A stretch of 64,000 nt of DNA from Prevotella fusca JCM 17724 (GTDB lineage Bacteria > Bacteroidota > Bacteroidia > Bacteroidales > Bacteroidaceae), in contig NZ_CP012074.1 of the NCBI RefSeq assembly GCF_001262015.1, forward strand, positions 640,501 to 704,500, given 5' to 3'. This document shows, one piece after another, positions 44,697-53,634 of this stretch (its first letter is position 1; every line of letters starts with the position of its first letter). The position numbers and the translations under genes are program-made. Under the pieces are notes generated by a model. The model searched no databases, was not told the origin of the DNA, and was given only the letters and a program-made list of their open reading frames with translations.

Positions 44697-45967
44697 AATT
44701 AGAAAATATTAAAATTGCCGTTATTGGCTTAGGGTATGTCGGCTTGCCACTGGCAAGATTGTTTTCAACAAAGTTCAAGACTGTTGGCTTTGATATGAAT
44801 CAGAGTCGCATTGATGCGTTGATGGCTGGTCATGATGCTACATTAGAAGTATCAGACGAATTATTGCAGTCAGCATTGAAGAATGGATTTGTCTGTACAA
44901 CCAATCTTAATGAAATTAAAGATTGTAATTTCTATGTTGTTGCTGTACCAACTCCTGTCGATGTAAACAATCGTCCAGACTTGAAGCCTCTTTGGAGTGC
45001 AAGTGAGACTGTAGGTAAAGTTATTTCCAAGGGAGATATTGTTGTTTATGAGTCAACAGTTTATCCTGGTGTGACAGAAGAGGAATGTTTGCCTGTTGTA
45101 GAGAGAGTTTCAGGTTTGATTTTTAATAAAGATTTCTTTGCTGGTTATTCTCCAGAACGAATTAATCCAGGTGACAAGGAACATACTGTAGAGAAAATTA
45201 AGAAAGTAACATCTGGTTCTACTCCAGAAGTTGCAGACTTGGTTGACAGTGTGTATAATGCAGTTCTTATTAACGGAACGCATAAAGCATCTTCTATTAA
45301 GGTTGCTGAAGCCTCAAAGATCATTGAAAACTCTCAGCGTGATGTGAATATTGCATTTATGAATGAGTTGGCTAAGATTTTTAATGCAATGGGTATTGAT
45401 ACAAGAGACGTTATAGATGCTGCTGCTTCTAAATGGAATTTCATTAAGTTGAATCCAGGTTTAGTTGGTGGTCATTGTATTAGTGTAGACCCTTATTATC
45501 TCATTCAGAAAGCACAGGTATATGGTGTTTTGCCACGTATTATGTCTGCAGCACGTAGATTGAATGACGGTATGGGAGATTATGTTGCAAATCAGACAAT
45601 CAAGTTGATGAATAAGAAAGGCGTACTTGTCAAGGATTCTAATATCTTGATACTTGGTATTACCTTTAAGGAGAATTGTCCAGATGTTCGTAATACGAAA
45701 GTTGTTGATATCTATTCAACATTGTCAGAGTATACCTCAAATATCACAGTCTTTGACCCATGGGCTAATGTTGGTAAGGTGAAGAAAGAATATGGAATTG
45801 AAGCTGTTGAGACTTTACCGAAAGACAAGAAATATGATGCAATTATTCTTGCGGTATCTCACAAGCAATTTGCTGATACAGACTGGCGAGAGAGATTGAA
45901 TGAGAATGGTGTTATCTATGATGTCAAAGGCTTCTTAAATAGAACTCTTGTAGATGGTAGACTATAA
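44693..45967 (+). CDS. Nucleotide-sugar (UDP-HexNAc) 6-dehydrogenase
   Basis: NAD-dependent two-step oxidation of a UDP-sugar C6 to carboxylate, giving a uronic acid. The Rossmann motif is IAVIGLGYVGLPLARLF (residues 7-23). VAVPTPVD near 84 and the Glu/Lys region follow. The catalytic Cys is in GGHCISVDPYYL (near 258). ILGITFKENCPDVRNTKV near 322 is the UDP-binding loop. It resembles the TviB/WbpO-like group that uses UDP-GlcNAc or UDP-GalNAc rather than UDP-glucose, so GalNAcA or a relative is the likely product. The substrate is inferred from family only. Confidence 0.9.
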   Translation: MKLENIKIAVIGLGYVGLPLARLFSTKFKTVGFDMNQSRIDALMAGHDATLEVSDELLQSALKNGFVCTTNLNEIKDCNFYVVAVPTPVDVNNRPDLKPLWSASETVGKVISKGDIVVYESTVYPGVTEEECLPVVERVSGLIFNKDFFAGYSPERINPGDKEHTVEKIKKVTSGSTPEVADLVDSVYNAVLINGTHKASSIKVAEASKIIENSQRDVNIAFMNELAKIFNAMGIDTRDVIDAAASKWNFIKLNPGLVGGHCISVDPYYLIQKAQVYGVLPRIMSAARRLNDGMGDYVANQTIKLMNKKGVLVKDSNILILGITFKENCPDVRNTKVVDIYSTLSEYTSNITVFDPWANVGKVKKEYGIEAVETLPKDKKYDAIILAVSHKQFADTDWRERLNENGVIYDVKGFLNRTLVDGRL

Positions 45968-46943
45968 ATATAAACTTAGCATAATAATCCCAATGTATAA
46001 TGCAGAGAAGTACATAGGGGCTTGCTTAGACTCCATTCTTGACTCTGATTTACTAAAAGAGGAGTATGAAATTGTTATAGTTAATGATGGATCAAAGGAT
46101 AATTCTCCAGAGATTGCCCAAAACTATGCTTCAAAGTATTCAAATATAACATACTTAAGTCAAGAAAACCAAGGGCAAAGTACAGCCAGAAATCATGGAA
46201 TAAAAACTTGTCAAGGTGAGTATGTCTGGTGTGTAGATGCTGATGATAAACTTATAAGTGAACAGTTGTCAAAGATTATTGAGGCTATAGATAAGTATAA
46301 TAACTTGGATATTTTAGCTGTTCAACTTCAGAATGTAACAGAAGGAGGAGAGAATTTAGATCTTGAATGTTGCCAGCCTACTCTTGAACATAATAAGATC
46401 TTATCAGGCGTAGAGGCTGTTCTTTCTGGTTATAATCCTTCTTCTATCTGTGCTTTAATTACAAAAAAACAGTTATTTATTGATAATGATATATTCTTCG
46501 TGAAAGGTATTACACATCAGGATGTAGAACTAACATATAGACTAATGCCATGTGCGCAACGTGTTGTGTTTAGTGATATAATTCCTTATCTGTATATCTA
46601 TCATCCAAATTCCACCAGCAAATCAATGGTGCCGGAAAAGAAGATAAAGTATATTAAGGATGATATCTATATAATTAAGTCTTTCCGTAGATTAGCACTT
46701 TCTTTTAAAGTTACAAATCCACAGTTAAGTAGTGTGATATTTAATCGAAGCCAGAATGTTTTATTTGGCTTGGTATACTCTCTATATCGAAACAAGAAGA
46801 GTTGGCGTATATTAGGGATAAATTCTGCTATTATTGCTGAACTTAAGAAAGAAAACTTATATCCTATGCATGGAAAATTTGACTCAGTAAAAAAAATGTT
46901 ATTTGTTAGGTTTATCCTAAACATCTCTTTTTTAATAGAGTGA
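45954..46943 (+). CDS. Glycosyltransferase family 2
   Basis: GT-A fold transferase using a nucleotide sugar at the cytoplasmic membrane face. LSIIIPMYNAEKYIGACLDS (residues 9-28), VIVNDGSKDNSPEIA and the metal-binding VDADD are present, and a GITHQDVELTYRL acceptor-side motif lies near 182. 329 residues. It overlaps the dehydrogenase gene by 14 bases. Donor and acceptor are unknown. Confidence 0.88.
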   Translation: MVDYKYKLSIIIPMYNAEKYIGACLDSILDSDLLKEEYEIVIVNDGSKDNSPEIAQNYASKYSNITYLSQENQGQSTARNHGIKTCQGEYVWCVDADDKLISEQLSKIIEAIDKYNNLDILAVQLQNVTEGGENLDLECCQPTLEHNKILSGVEAVLSGYNPSSICALITKKQLFIDNDIFFVKGITHQDVELTYRLMPCAQRVVFSDIIPYLYIYHPNSTSKSMVPEKKIKYIKDDIYIIKSFRRLALSFKVTNPQLSSVIFNRSQNVLFGLVYSLYRNKKSWRILGINSAIIAELKKENLYPMHGKFDSVKKMLFVRFILNISFLIE

Positions 46944-46980
46944 ATTTATGTAAAACTTTTTAACTTAACTATATACTGCT

Positions 46981-48192
46981 ATGAGAATTATTATGATATC
47001 TATGATGATGCCTGCTGCAGAAAACATTCGTGGTACGAGTGCATTGCCTTTTCATTTATTAGCAGGTAGAGAAAAGAATATAGAAGTTATTTTGTATTCG
47101 TATAATTTAAATGGGTTGTCAAAGGAACAGATAGATTCCGTTGCAAAAGAACTTGATATAAAGATCCACATGTTACCAGTACCATGGTGGTATAATTTTA
47201 TACTTAAGTTTCTTTCACCTTTTAGGTTTTTTATGAAGTTCCCTATTGGTAATTATTTCCGTTTAACTGCTTCACAATTATATTTTATTGTCAAAGAGAA
47301 TGCTGATGGTATATGGATTTATGGTGAGGAGCTTTCTTGTGTCAGCAAGCAGTTAAAGGATTTTAAACGAGTACATACGTTGCCTGATTGTGAGTCTCTT
47401 TATTACTATAGAATGCTTGGTAAGCGTTTTACGATGATGAGCACACAAGGATATTTGAGGATAGCATCTATGTATCCGAAGTATTTAGGAATGGAAAGGA
47501 ACTTTGATACTTCTTCATCAGTATATTATCATTTAGTAGGTGAAGCAGATGTTGCTTTTTTGAAAGAAATAAATCCAGAGATTCAAGCACGTTTTTTAAG
47601 GCATCCTCATTATCATGTTGCTGTTCCTGCAAAGTCTATCTCTTTTTCATCACCTAAAATAAAGATTTTAATAGCTGGGCAGTATAATATATATATGCGT
47701 CAGGATTCAGATGAATTGATAGAAAGTTTGGTAAATACCAAATCTTTATCAGAGTTAAAAAATCATTATATTATTACTTTCTTGGGAAAGGGCTGGGAAA
47801 GTCATGTTAAAACTCTAAGTGATGTGGGATATGAAGTTTGTCATATTAAGTTTGCTCCTGATTATATAGATGAGATCTGCAAGCATGATATACAGATTAC
47901 GCCTATTAGTATTGGTACTGGCACTAAGGGAAAAGTTCTTGACGCAATTGCTAATGGTTTATTAGTTATAGGATCATGGTATGCATTAGAGAATATAGCC
48001 GTAGAAGATAAAGTCTCCTGTTTGCAATATAATAAAGTTAATGAAGTTGTTACAATGTTGCAGCAAATATGTTCAAGTCCTTCTCTGTATGAAAATATTG
48101 CCGAGAAGGGGCGACAAGCAGTACTGAGCTTTCATGCTGGAAGTAGTATTGCACAGCAGCTTTATTCTTTATTTTATAATAAGACTCATTAG
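46981..48192 (+). CDS. Glycosyltransferase family 4-like protein
   Basis: A GT-B type protein of 403 residues. The C-terminal nucleotide-binding half carries ISIGTGTKGKVLDAIANG (near 320), comparable to the EX7E region of GT4 enzymes but with the first Glu replaced, and IKILIAGQYNIYMRQD marks the start of that half. The N-terminal half is weakly conserved. It could use an unusual donor. It is the fifth gene after wzx begins and is spaced 37 bases from the preceding GT2. Confidence 0.65.
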   Translation: MRIIMISMMMPAAENIRGTSALPFHLLAGREKNIEVILYSYNLNGLSKEQIDSVAKELDIKIHMLPVPWWYNFILKFLSPFRFFMKFPIGNYFRLTASQLYFIVKENADGIWIYGEELSCVSKQLKDFKRVHTLPDCESLYYYRMLGKRFTMMSTQGYLRIASMYPKYLGMERNFDTSSSVYYHLVGEADVAFLKEINPEIQARFLRHPHYHVAVPAKSISFSSPKIKILIAGQYNIYMRQDSDELIESLVNTKSLSELKNHYIITFLGKGWESHVKTLSDVGYEVCHIKFAPDYIDEICKHDIQITPISIGTGTKGKVLDAIANGLLVIGSWYALENIAVEDKVSCLQYNKVNEVVTMLQQICSSPSLYENIAEKGRQAVLSFHAGSSIAQQLYSLFYNKTH

Positions 48193-48317
48193 TATCTAAT
48201 AAGAAGTAGATGAACTAAAAATAAGTATATCGTCTGCTTGTAATGCGAGAACACAAGAAGGATTATTCACACGATTCGTTATAGAGATGTTTTTATTATT
48301 GTCTAAAATAATATGAT

Positions 48318-49487
48318 ATGTTATTTGTTTTTTTATACATAGTTGTTTCTGCCATTTGTTTTTCCTTGTTTAGAAGTCGACGTGACCTCACTATTGAATG
48401 GCTTATAGGTATTTTGTCAATATTGGCATTAGTTGTAGGTTTAGGTGATATGCTGGGCGGTTATGACCGTTATATTTATTGTGATCTTTTTGATTCAAAT
48501 GCTGATAGAATTCGTGCAGGTGGTCCTTTCCTAAATCCAGAAAGTCCTCTTATGGGATATAGTAAAGAAATGTCGTATGTAATATGGAATTGCTTAGTAG
48601 CTTATATAACTCCTAATCGATATATATTTATTCTTATTACAACACTCTTCGTCTATTCACTTTTGTTTTTTTCTCTCCGTGATATCTTCATGAAGTATCC
48701 TATTTCTATCTTAATTTTTATGGGACTATGGTTCTTCTTTACATTTACTTATTTGCGACAAGTAATGGCGGCAAGTTGTGCTTGGCTGTCTTATCAATAT
48801 GTAATAAAAAAGAAATTTGTTCCTTTTTTAATACTTTGGTTTATTGCTTACAAGTTCCATAATTCTGCTATTATATTTTTTGTGTTCTATTTTTTACCAG
48901 AAAGGAAATGGAAGAAATCAACTATTGTTACAGTTTTAATACTGTCATTTCTTATAGGTGCTTCAGGATTGCCGATGTCTGTATATCATCTTTATGACGA
49001 TGCCTTGGATATTCAAAGAGCTTCCAGTTATGCTGATGATTATCCTGGTATCCGAGTTGATTATGTGCTTGAGGTTCTGGTTATGATATACTTAATTTTT
49101 TCTCGTTATGATGAAATACCGAAAGATAGAAAAAATCTTATATATTTGAACGCATCTCTGATGTTTTGTATTATCCTCCTAATCTTTCTCCACTCTTCTA
49201 ATGCAGGTCGACAAAGTTGGTATTATATGTTAGGTATTATATATACACTCTCTTTCTTGTCCTCAAAAAGGGGAAAGTTAGATAATTATATGAAGATGGT
49301 ATATATGCTTGTAACAGTACTCTATCTGCGTATAATATTTGATTGGGGGATACTTTTAAGTCCATATAAGTCTTTCCTCACAAATGGTCATCGGACTAAT
49401 GACCCTATTTATTATAAGTACGAGTATGACAATGGATATGATGCTGATAAGTTTTATAGGCCAGCCATTGATATATATATACCATAA
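48318..49487 (+). CDS. wzy: EpsG-family polysaccharide polymerase (Wzy-like)
   Basis: Integral membrane protein of 389 residues with about ten TM helices, matching the EpsG family, which polymerises repeat units. Diagnostic segments are GLGDMLGGYDRYIYCDLF early on, FTYLRQVMAASCAWLSYQY near 150 and FIAYKFHNSAIIFF near 178; the Arg-Gln and His are conserved in EpsG. It ends with a soluble YKYEYDNGYD tail. It is the only polymerase candidate in the locus and so pairs with the Wzx flippase. Confidence 0.85.
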   Translation: MLFVFLYIVVSAICFSLFRSRRDLTIEWLIGILSILALVVGLGDMLGGYDRYIYCDLFDSNADRIRAGGPFLNPESPLMGYSKEMSYVIWNCLVAYITPNRYIFILITTLFVYSLLFFSLRDIFMKYPISILIFMGLWFFFTFTYLRQVMAASCAWLSYQYVIKKKFVPFLILWFIAYKFHNSAIIFFVFYFLPERKWKKSTIVTVLILSFLIGASGLPMSVYHLYDDALDIQRASSYADDYPGIRVDYVLEVLVMIYLIFSRYDEIPKDRKNLIYLNASLMFCIILLIFLHSSNAGRQSWYYMLGIIYTLSFLSSKRGKLDNYMKMVYMLVTVLYLRIIFDWGILLSPYKSFLTNGHRTNDPIYYKYEYDNGYDADKFYRPAIDIYIP

Positions 49488-49538
49488 TGATTATTTATAG
49501 TATAGGCTTATTGCTACTGATTAATAAATTCTATTTTT

Positions 49539-50534
49539 ATGCAGAATTCTAAATTCAAATATTCTGTTGCTATCCGTACAGTTGGAAAAGCTGGGGATAA
49601 GTACATTCAAGAGTTGCAGTCACTTCACAATCAAACAGTGAAGCCTGAACATATTTATGTGCATCTTGCTCATGGGTTTGAACGTCCGAAAGAGCAAGTG
49701 GGTATGGAGGAGTATATAGATACTCCAAAGGGGTTAGTGCATCAACGAGCTGCCGCTAATATGGTAGAAGAAGAGTATGTGCTAATTATTGATGATGATG
49801 TTTATTTCCCTGAAGATGCTGTTGAAAAGATGTATAATGCTTTACGAAAGTATAATGCTGATGGTATTGCACCAGATACTTTTCCTTCTCAAAGTATGAG
49901 TTTTTTTTCAAAGGCGGGAGCATATCTGACTAATACGGTTAAAGGACGAAAAAACGATGGATGGGCTATACGTATTCAACGTTCTGGAGCATTCTCCTTT
50001 AATAGTAATCCCGAGAAAGGAGCAATCTATCCTACAGAAAGTGCTGCAGGAACTGCAGTCTTTATGAAGACAAAAGTATGGAAAGCTATTCATTATGAAC
50101 ATGAGGTATGGATTGACAAGTATCCTGCTGGTACGTTTGGTGAAGACCAGTTGATGTATCAGAAGATAATAGAGAATGGATTTAAACTATTAATGTGGTA
50201 TGACTCTGGAGTTCTTCATTTAGATGCAAATACTAATAAAGCCAGTCAGAAATCATACGATAAGATTTATTATCGTGCCATGTCACAGTACTTGACTTGG
50301 TATCGTTGTGTTTATGACTTGCCAAGAAACACATCAGTCGATAAATTAAAAAATCAATTGGCTTATGCTTATAGATTTCTATTGAGTTGTAGCGTTAGAT
50401 TGGTTTATTCCATCCTTCAATTTTCTCCAAGATTTTTGACAGCACATATCAAAGGTAATCTTGATGCCAGAAAATTCGTGAAAAGTGAGGAATATATCAG
50501 TTTACCTCATTTTATTCTTTCACCAAAAGAATAA
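49539..50534 (+). CDS. Glycosyltransferase family 2
   Basis: A GT-A fold transferase of 331 residues. KYSVAIRTVGKAGDKYIQEL begins the domain. VLIIDDDVYFPEDAVEKM (near 85) contains the metal-binding DDD in place of the usual DXD. GTFGEDQLMYQKIIENG (near 198) is the acceptor-side ED motif. There are no TM segments, but a hydrophobic C-terminal stretch near 275-295 may attach to the membrane. Substrate unknown. Confidence 0.82.
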   Translation: MQNSKFKYSVAIRTVGKAGDKYIQELQSLHNQTVKPEHIYVHLAHGFERPKEQVGMEEYIDTPKGLVHQRAAANMVEEEYVLIIDDDVYFPEDAVEKMYNALRKYNADGIAPDTFPSQSMSFFSKAGAYLTNTVKGRKNDGWAIRIQRSGAFSFNSNPEKGAIYPTESAAGTAVFMKTKVWKAIHYEHEVWIDKYPAGTFGEDQLMYQKIIENGFKLLMWYDSGVLHLDANTNKASQKSYDKIYYRAMSQYLTWYRCVYDLPRNTSVDKLKNQLAYAYRFLLSCSVRLVYSILQFSPRFLTAHIKGNLDARKFVKSEEYISLPHFILSPKE

Positions 50535-50559
50535 ATTTGTATAAGAAGTTTCTGTAGCT

Positions 50560-51600
50560 ATGGATAAACCAAAGTTTAGTATCGTTGTTCCTGTTTATAA
50601 TGCAGAGGGATATTTGCGTAAATGCCTTGATTCACTTCTTCGCCAAGGTTTGTATAGTTATGAGATTCTATTAGTTAATGATGGGAGTACTGATAGTTCT
50701 CTGTCTATATGTCAGGAGTATGCAGAAAATAATCATAGGATAAAAGTGTTGAGCCAAAACAATCAAGGTGTTTGTGCTGCACGGAACAATGGTCTAGAAC
50801 ATTCGACAGGGGAATGGATAGTATTGGTAGATTCGGATGATTATCTTTTAGATAATGGATTGTATACAGCTTTTTCTGCTGTTAAATGTCAAGAAGAGTA
50901 TGATGTCATTCAGTATAAGAGCAGCTATGATTTTTGGCCAAAGAAAGCCCTTACATCTGATGTGATTTTTATGGGGAGTGGACATGATTTGATTAGACAG
51001 TCGGGTTTTGTTTCTTTCTGTTGGTTATGTTTTTATAGGAGAGAGTTCTTGATTCGCAACCATATTCACTTTAATAATAAGTATATTGTAGGAGAAGACC
51101 AATTGTTTGTTGCTAATGTGTTTCTTCATAACCCACGAACAGCTGTGGTTTCAACAGACATTTATCGTTATGTTGTACATGAAGATAGTGCAACAACCAA
51201 GCGTGATGTAAAACATACAAGACGATGTGTTGAGGATTATCTGTCGTCTTTCTATGATATATTAAGTATAGCTAAGAGTGTAAAAGGTGATGAAAAGGAA
51301 GGTGTTGTGTTAGCTTGCTATAATGCACTGAATGCAAAGAAAATGTTTGGGTTCAGTAGAATGTTGTCTTCTCAATATGATTATAGAAATTTTAAGCGAA
51401 TCAGGTCTCGAGCAAGAGAAGTAGAATTTTATCCAATCTTTCCGAATGGGGCAGGAATGAAACCTCTGTGTATGGCTTGGATGATTAATTTGATACTTAA
51501 GCATTATTTTTTCTATAAACCTGCTTCTTGGCTTTTTAATAGTCTTGTTGTAAAATATATTCTCCCACGATTAAGAATAAATCTGAAGAATGAAAAATAA
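50560..51600 (+). CDS. Glycosyltransferase family 2
   Basis: A GT-A transferase of 346 residues. FSIVVPVYNAEGYLRKCLDS (residues 5-24), LLVNDGSTDSSLSICQEY and LVDSDDYLLDNG give the nucleotide- and metal-binding motifs. YIVGEDQLFVANVFLHNP near 178 is the catalytic ED region. A basic, aromatic C-terminus may attach to the membrane. It overlaps the next GT2 gene by 11 bases, so the two are translated in tandem. Confidence 0.88.
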   Translation: MDKPKFSIVVPVYNAEGYLRKCLDSLLRQGLYSYEILLVNDGSTDSSLSICQEYAENNHRIKVLSQNNQGVCAARNNGLEHSTGEWIVLVDSDDYLLDNGLYTAFSAVKCQEEYDVIQYKSSYDFWPKKALTSDVIFMGSGHDLIRQSGFVSFCWLCFYRREFLIRNHIHFNNKYIVGEDQLFVANVFLHNPRTAVVSTDIYRYVVHEDSATTKRDVKHTRRCVEDYLSSFYDILSIAKSVKGDEKEGVVLACYNALNAKKMFGFSRMLSSQYDYRNFKRIRSRAREVEFYPIFPNGAGMKPLCMAWMINLILKHYFFYKPASWLFNSLVVKYILPRLRINLKNEK

Positions 51601-52492
51601 AATCATAACAATTGTTACACCTACTTATAATAGGGCTGATAAACTATCTCTATTATTTGAAAGTCTTTGTCAGCAGAGTTGCAAAGATTTTGAATGGTTA
51701 TGTATAGATGATGGTAGTTCTGATAATACAGAGGAACTTGTCGGACAATTTATTCAGAAAATGTCATCATCATCAGAAGGCTTTCCTATAAAATATATTT
51801 ATAAGAAGAATGGAGGAAAACATTCTGCATTGAATGTTGCTTTTAAAAAGGTACAAACAGAGTTGCTTTTTATTGTTGATTCTGATGATGTTTTGATACA
51901 AGATGCAGTTGCTACAATCATTTCAGATTGGAATAGTATTGCTAATAAAGAAAATCTTTGTGGAATTGGGTATTTGCGAGGATTTTCCAATATAGATCGA
52001 ATTGGTGATGCTTATACAGGAGATTACATTGGCAATTTTATAGAAGAACGTTTCAACAAGAATGTTAATGGAGATAAGGCAGAAGTGTGGGTAACAAAGA
52101 AATTACGTAATTTCCAATTTCCAGAAGTTGAAGGTGAGAAATTTATTTCGGAATCGGTTGCATGGATTTGGCTTGCAAAAAAATATAATATGCTTTTTGT
52201 GAATAAAATCATTTATATAACAGAATATTTGGAAGGTGGCTTATCTGATTCGGGACGTGCGTTAAGATTTAAATGTCCAACTTTAATGGCGTATGGTTCT
52301 TTAATGACTATGTCTAAGGAGTTCTCTTTCAAGATACGTATTAAAGAAACTTTGCTGTATATAGTATATTCTCTTTTTGGTAAAAGAAGTCTTAGAGAAC
52401 TCTTTCAATGTGAATATAAACTGCTTGTTTTTCTCAACCTTGTTCCAGGACTTCTGCTTTATAAGTATTGGAAATGGAAGTATATGAAATAG
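51590..52492 (+). CDS. Glycosyltransferase family 2
   Basis: A GT-A transferase of 300 residues. IITIVTPTYNRADKLSLLFE opens it. WLCIDDGSSDNTEELVGQF and LLFIVDSDDVLIQDAVATI carry the binding motifs, and KNGGKHSALNVAFKK near 78 is typical of this subgroup. WIWLAKKYNML near 185 replaces a clear ED motif. The sequence is AT-rich, like its neighbours on the left. The following gene is noticeably less AT-rich. Confidence 0.86.
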   Translation: MKNKIITIVTPTYNRADKLSLLFESLCQQSCKDFEWLCIDDGSSDNTEELVGQFIQKMSSSSEGFPIKYIYKKNGGKHSALNVAFKKVQTELLFIVDSDDVLIQDAVATIISDWNSIANKENLCGIGYLRGFSNIDRIGDAYTGDYIGNFIEERFNKNVNGDKAEVWVTKKLRNFQFPEVEGEKFISESVAWIWLAKKYNMLFVNKIIYITEYLEGGLSDSGRALRFKCPTLMAYGSLMTMSKEFSFKIRIKETLLYIVYSLFGKRSLRELFQCEYKLLVFLNLVPGLLLYKYWKWKYMK

Positions 52493-52518
52493 AAATAATT
52501 TTAAAGGATTGAGTTTTA

Positions 52519-53634
52519 ATGAGAATTTTACAAGTCATTACATCCTTGGAAATGGGCGGTGCTGAAACTTTGGTAGTTAATTTAATACCAAGGTTGCAGG
52601 CATTAGGGCATACTGTAGATTTGTGCGTTTTTAATGGTACAGAAACGCCATTGACTAATAGACTGAAGAAAGAGAGCCCACAAACGAAGATATATGCGCT
52701 GGGACATGGGGTTTACAACCCGCTCTATATATTGAAGCTGGCAAAGATAATGAGAGGGTATGACATTGTTCATACACATAACTCATCGCCGCAACTGTTT
52801 GCTGCTATTGCGAAAGTGTTATGCTCGGTGGAGCTCGTCTCCACCGAGCATAACACTTCCAATCGCAAACGCGATTGGAAGTGGTATGCCCCGGTTGAAA
52901 GCTGGATGTATGGAAAATACCGACACGTAATTTGTATAAGCCGGATTGCTGAAGAGAAACTGCGGGAATATATGAGAGGAGACTGGCAGGACGAGACGAA
53001 GCCACGATATAACCGCATATCAACCATTAATAACGGGGTAGATGTTCATGCTATCAGCAACATTGTTCCCGATGCCGGACTTTTGTCTCTGAAAGAGCAG
53101 AGGAAAGCGATTCTCATGGTTGCCGGATTCAGGGAAGCCAAGGACCAGGACACGATAGTAAGGGCTTTAAGCCTTTTGGACAAAAACAGTTATGAAGTCT
53201 GGTTTGCCGGTGTCGGTGTGCGTCAGGCTCTTGTCAGTCAGTTGGCTGGTAAACTTGGTGTCAGCGACCGGGTAAGGTTTCTGGGTTTGCGCACGGACAT
53301 ACCGAATGTGCTGCGGGCAGCGGACATCATTGTGATGTCTTCTCACTGGGAAGGGTTGAGCCTCAGCAATGTGGAAGGGATGAGTGCCCACCGCCCTTTT
53401 ATTGCTTCTGACGTGAACGGACTGCGAGAGGTGACAAAGGGATATGGACTTCTTTTCCCGCATGAGGATGCAGAGTCGCTGGCTGCGGAAATCAATTGTC
53501 TGGCAGCTGATGAGGCTTACTATCATGAGGTTGCTGAACGCTGCTATAAACGGGCGTTGGAATTTGATATTTCAAAGACGGTAAGCGGATATAACTCTGT
53601 CTATCAAAGTGTGGCTGCTGATGGGAAAAGATAG
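52519..53634 (+). CDS. Glycosyltransferase family 4
   Basis: A GT-B transferase of 371 residues. The N-terminal half has LQVITSLEMGGAETLVVNLI (residues 4-23) and VHTHNSSPQLFAAI. The C-terminal donor-binding half has MSSHWEGLSLSNVEGMSAHR near 275 with the EX7E Glu pair. VSTEHNTSNRKRDWKWYAP near 112 is normal for the family, yet the DNA encoding it forms two perfect hairpins (listed separately). Base composition rises above that of the genes to its left. It overlaps the acyltransferase gene. Confidence 0.9.
   Translation: MRILQVITSLEMGGAETLVVNLIPRLQALGHTVDLCVFNGTETPLTNRLKKESPQTKIYALGHGVYNPLYILKLAKIMRGYDIVHTHNSSPQLFAAIAKVLCSVELVSTEHNTSNRKRDWKWYAPVESWMYGKYRHVICISRIAEEKLREYMRGDWQDETKPRYNRISTINNGVDVHAISNIVPDAGLLSLKEQRKAILMVAGFREAKDQDTIVRALSLLDKNSYEVWFAGVGVRQALVSQLAGKLGVSDRVRFLGLRTDIPNVLRAADIIVMSSHWEGLSLSNVEGMSAHRPFIASDVNGLREVTKGYGLLFPHEDAESLAAEINCLAADEAYYHEVAERCYKRALEFDISKTVSGYNSVYQSVAADGKR
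52814..52883. repeat. Two overlapping perfect palindromes inside the GT4 gene
   Basis: Arms of 20 bases (52814-52833 and 52839-52858) are exact complements around a 5-base loop. A second pair of 13-base arms (52854-52866 and 52871-52883) has a 4-base loop and shares 5 bases with the first, so the two stems compete. The reading frame and protein motif are unbroken. Confidence 0.85.
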
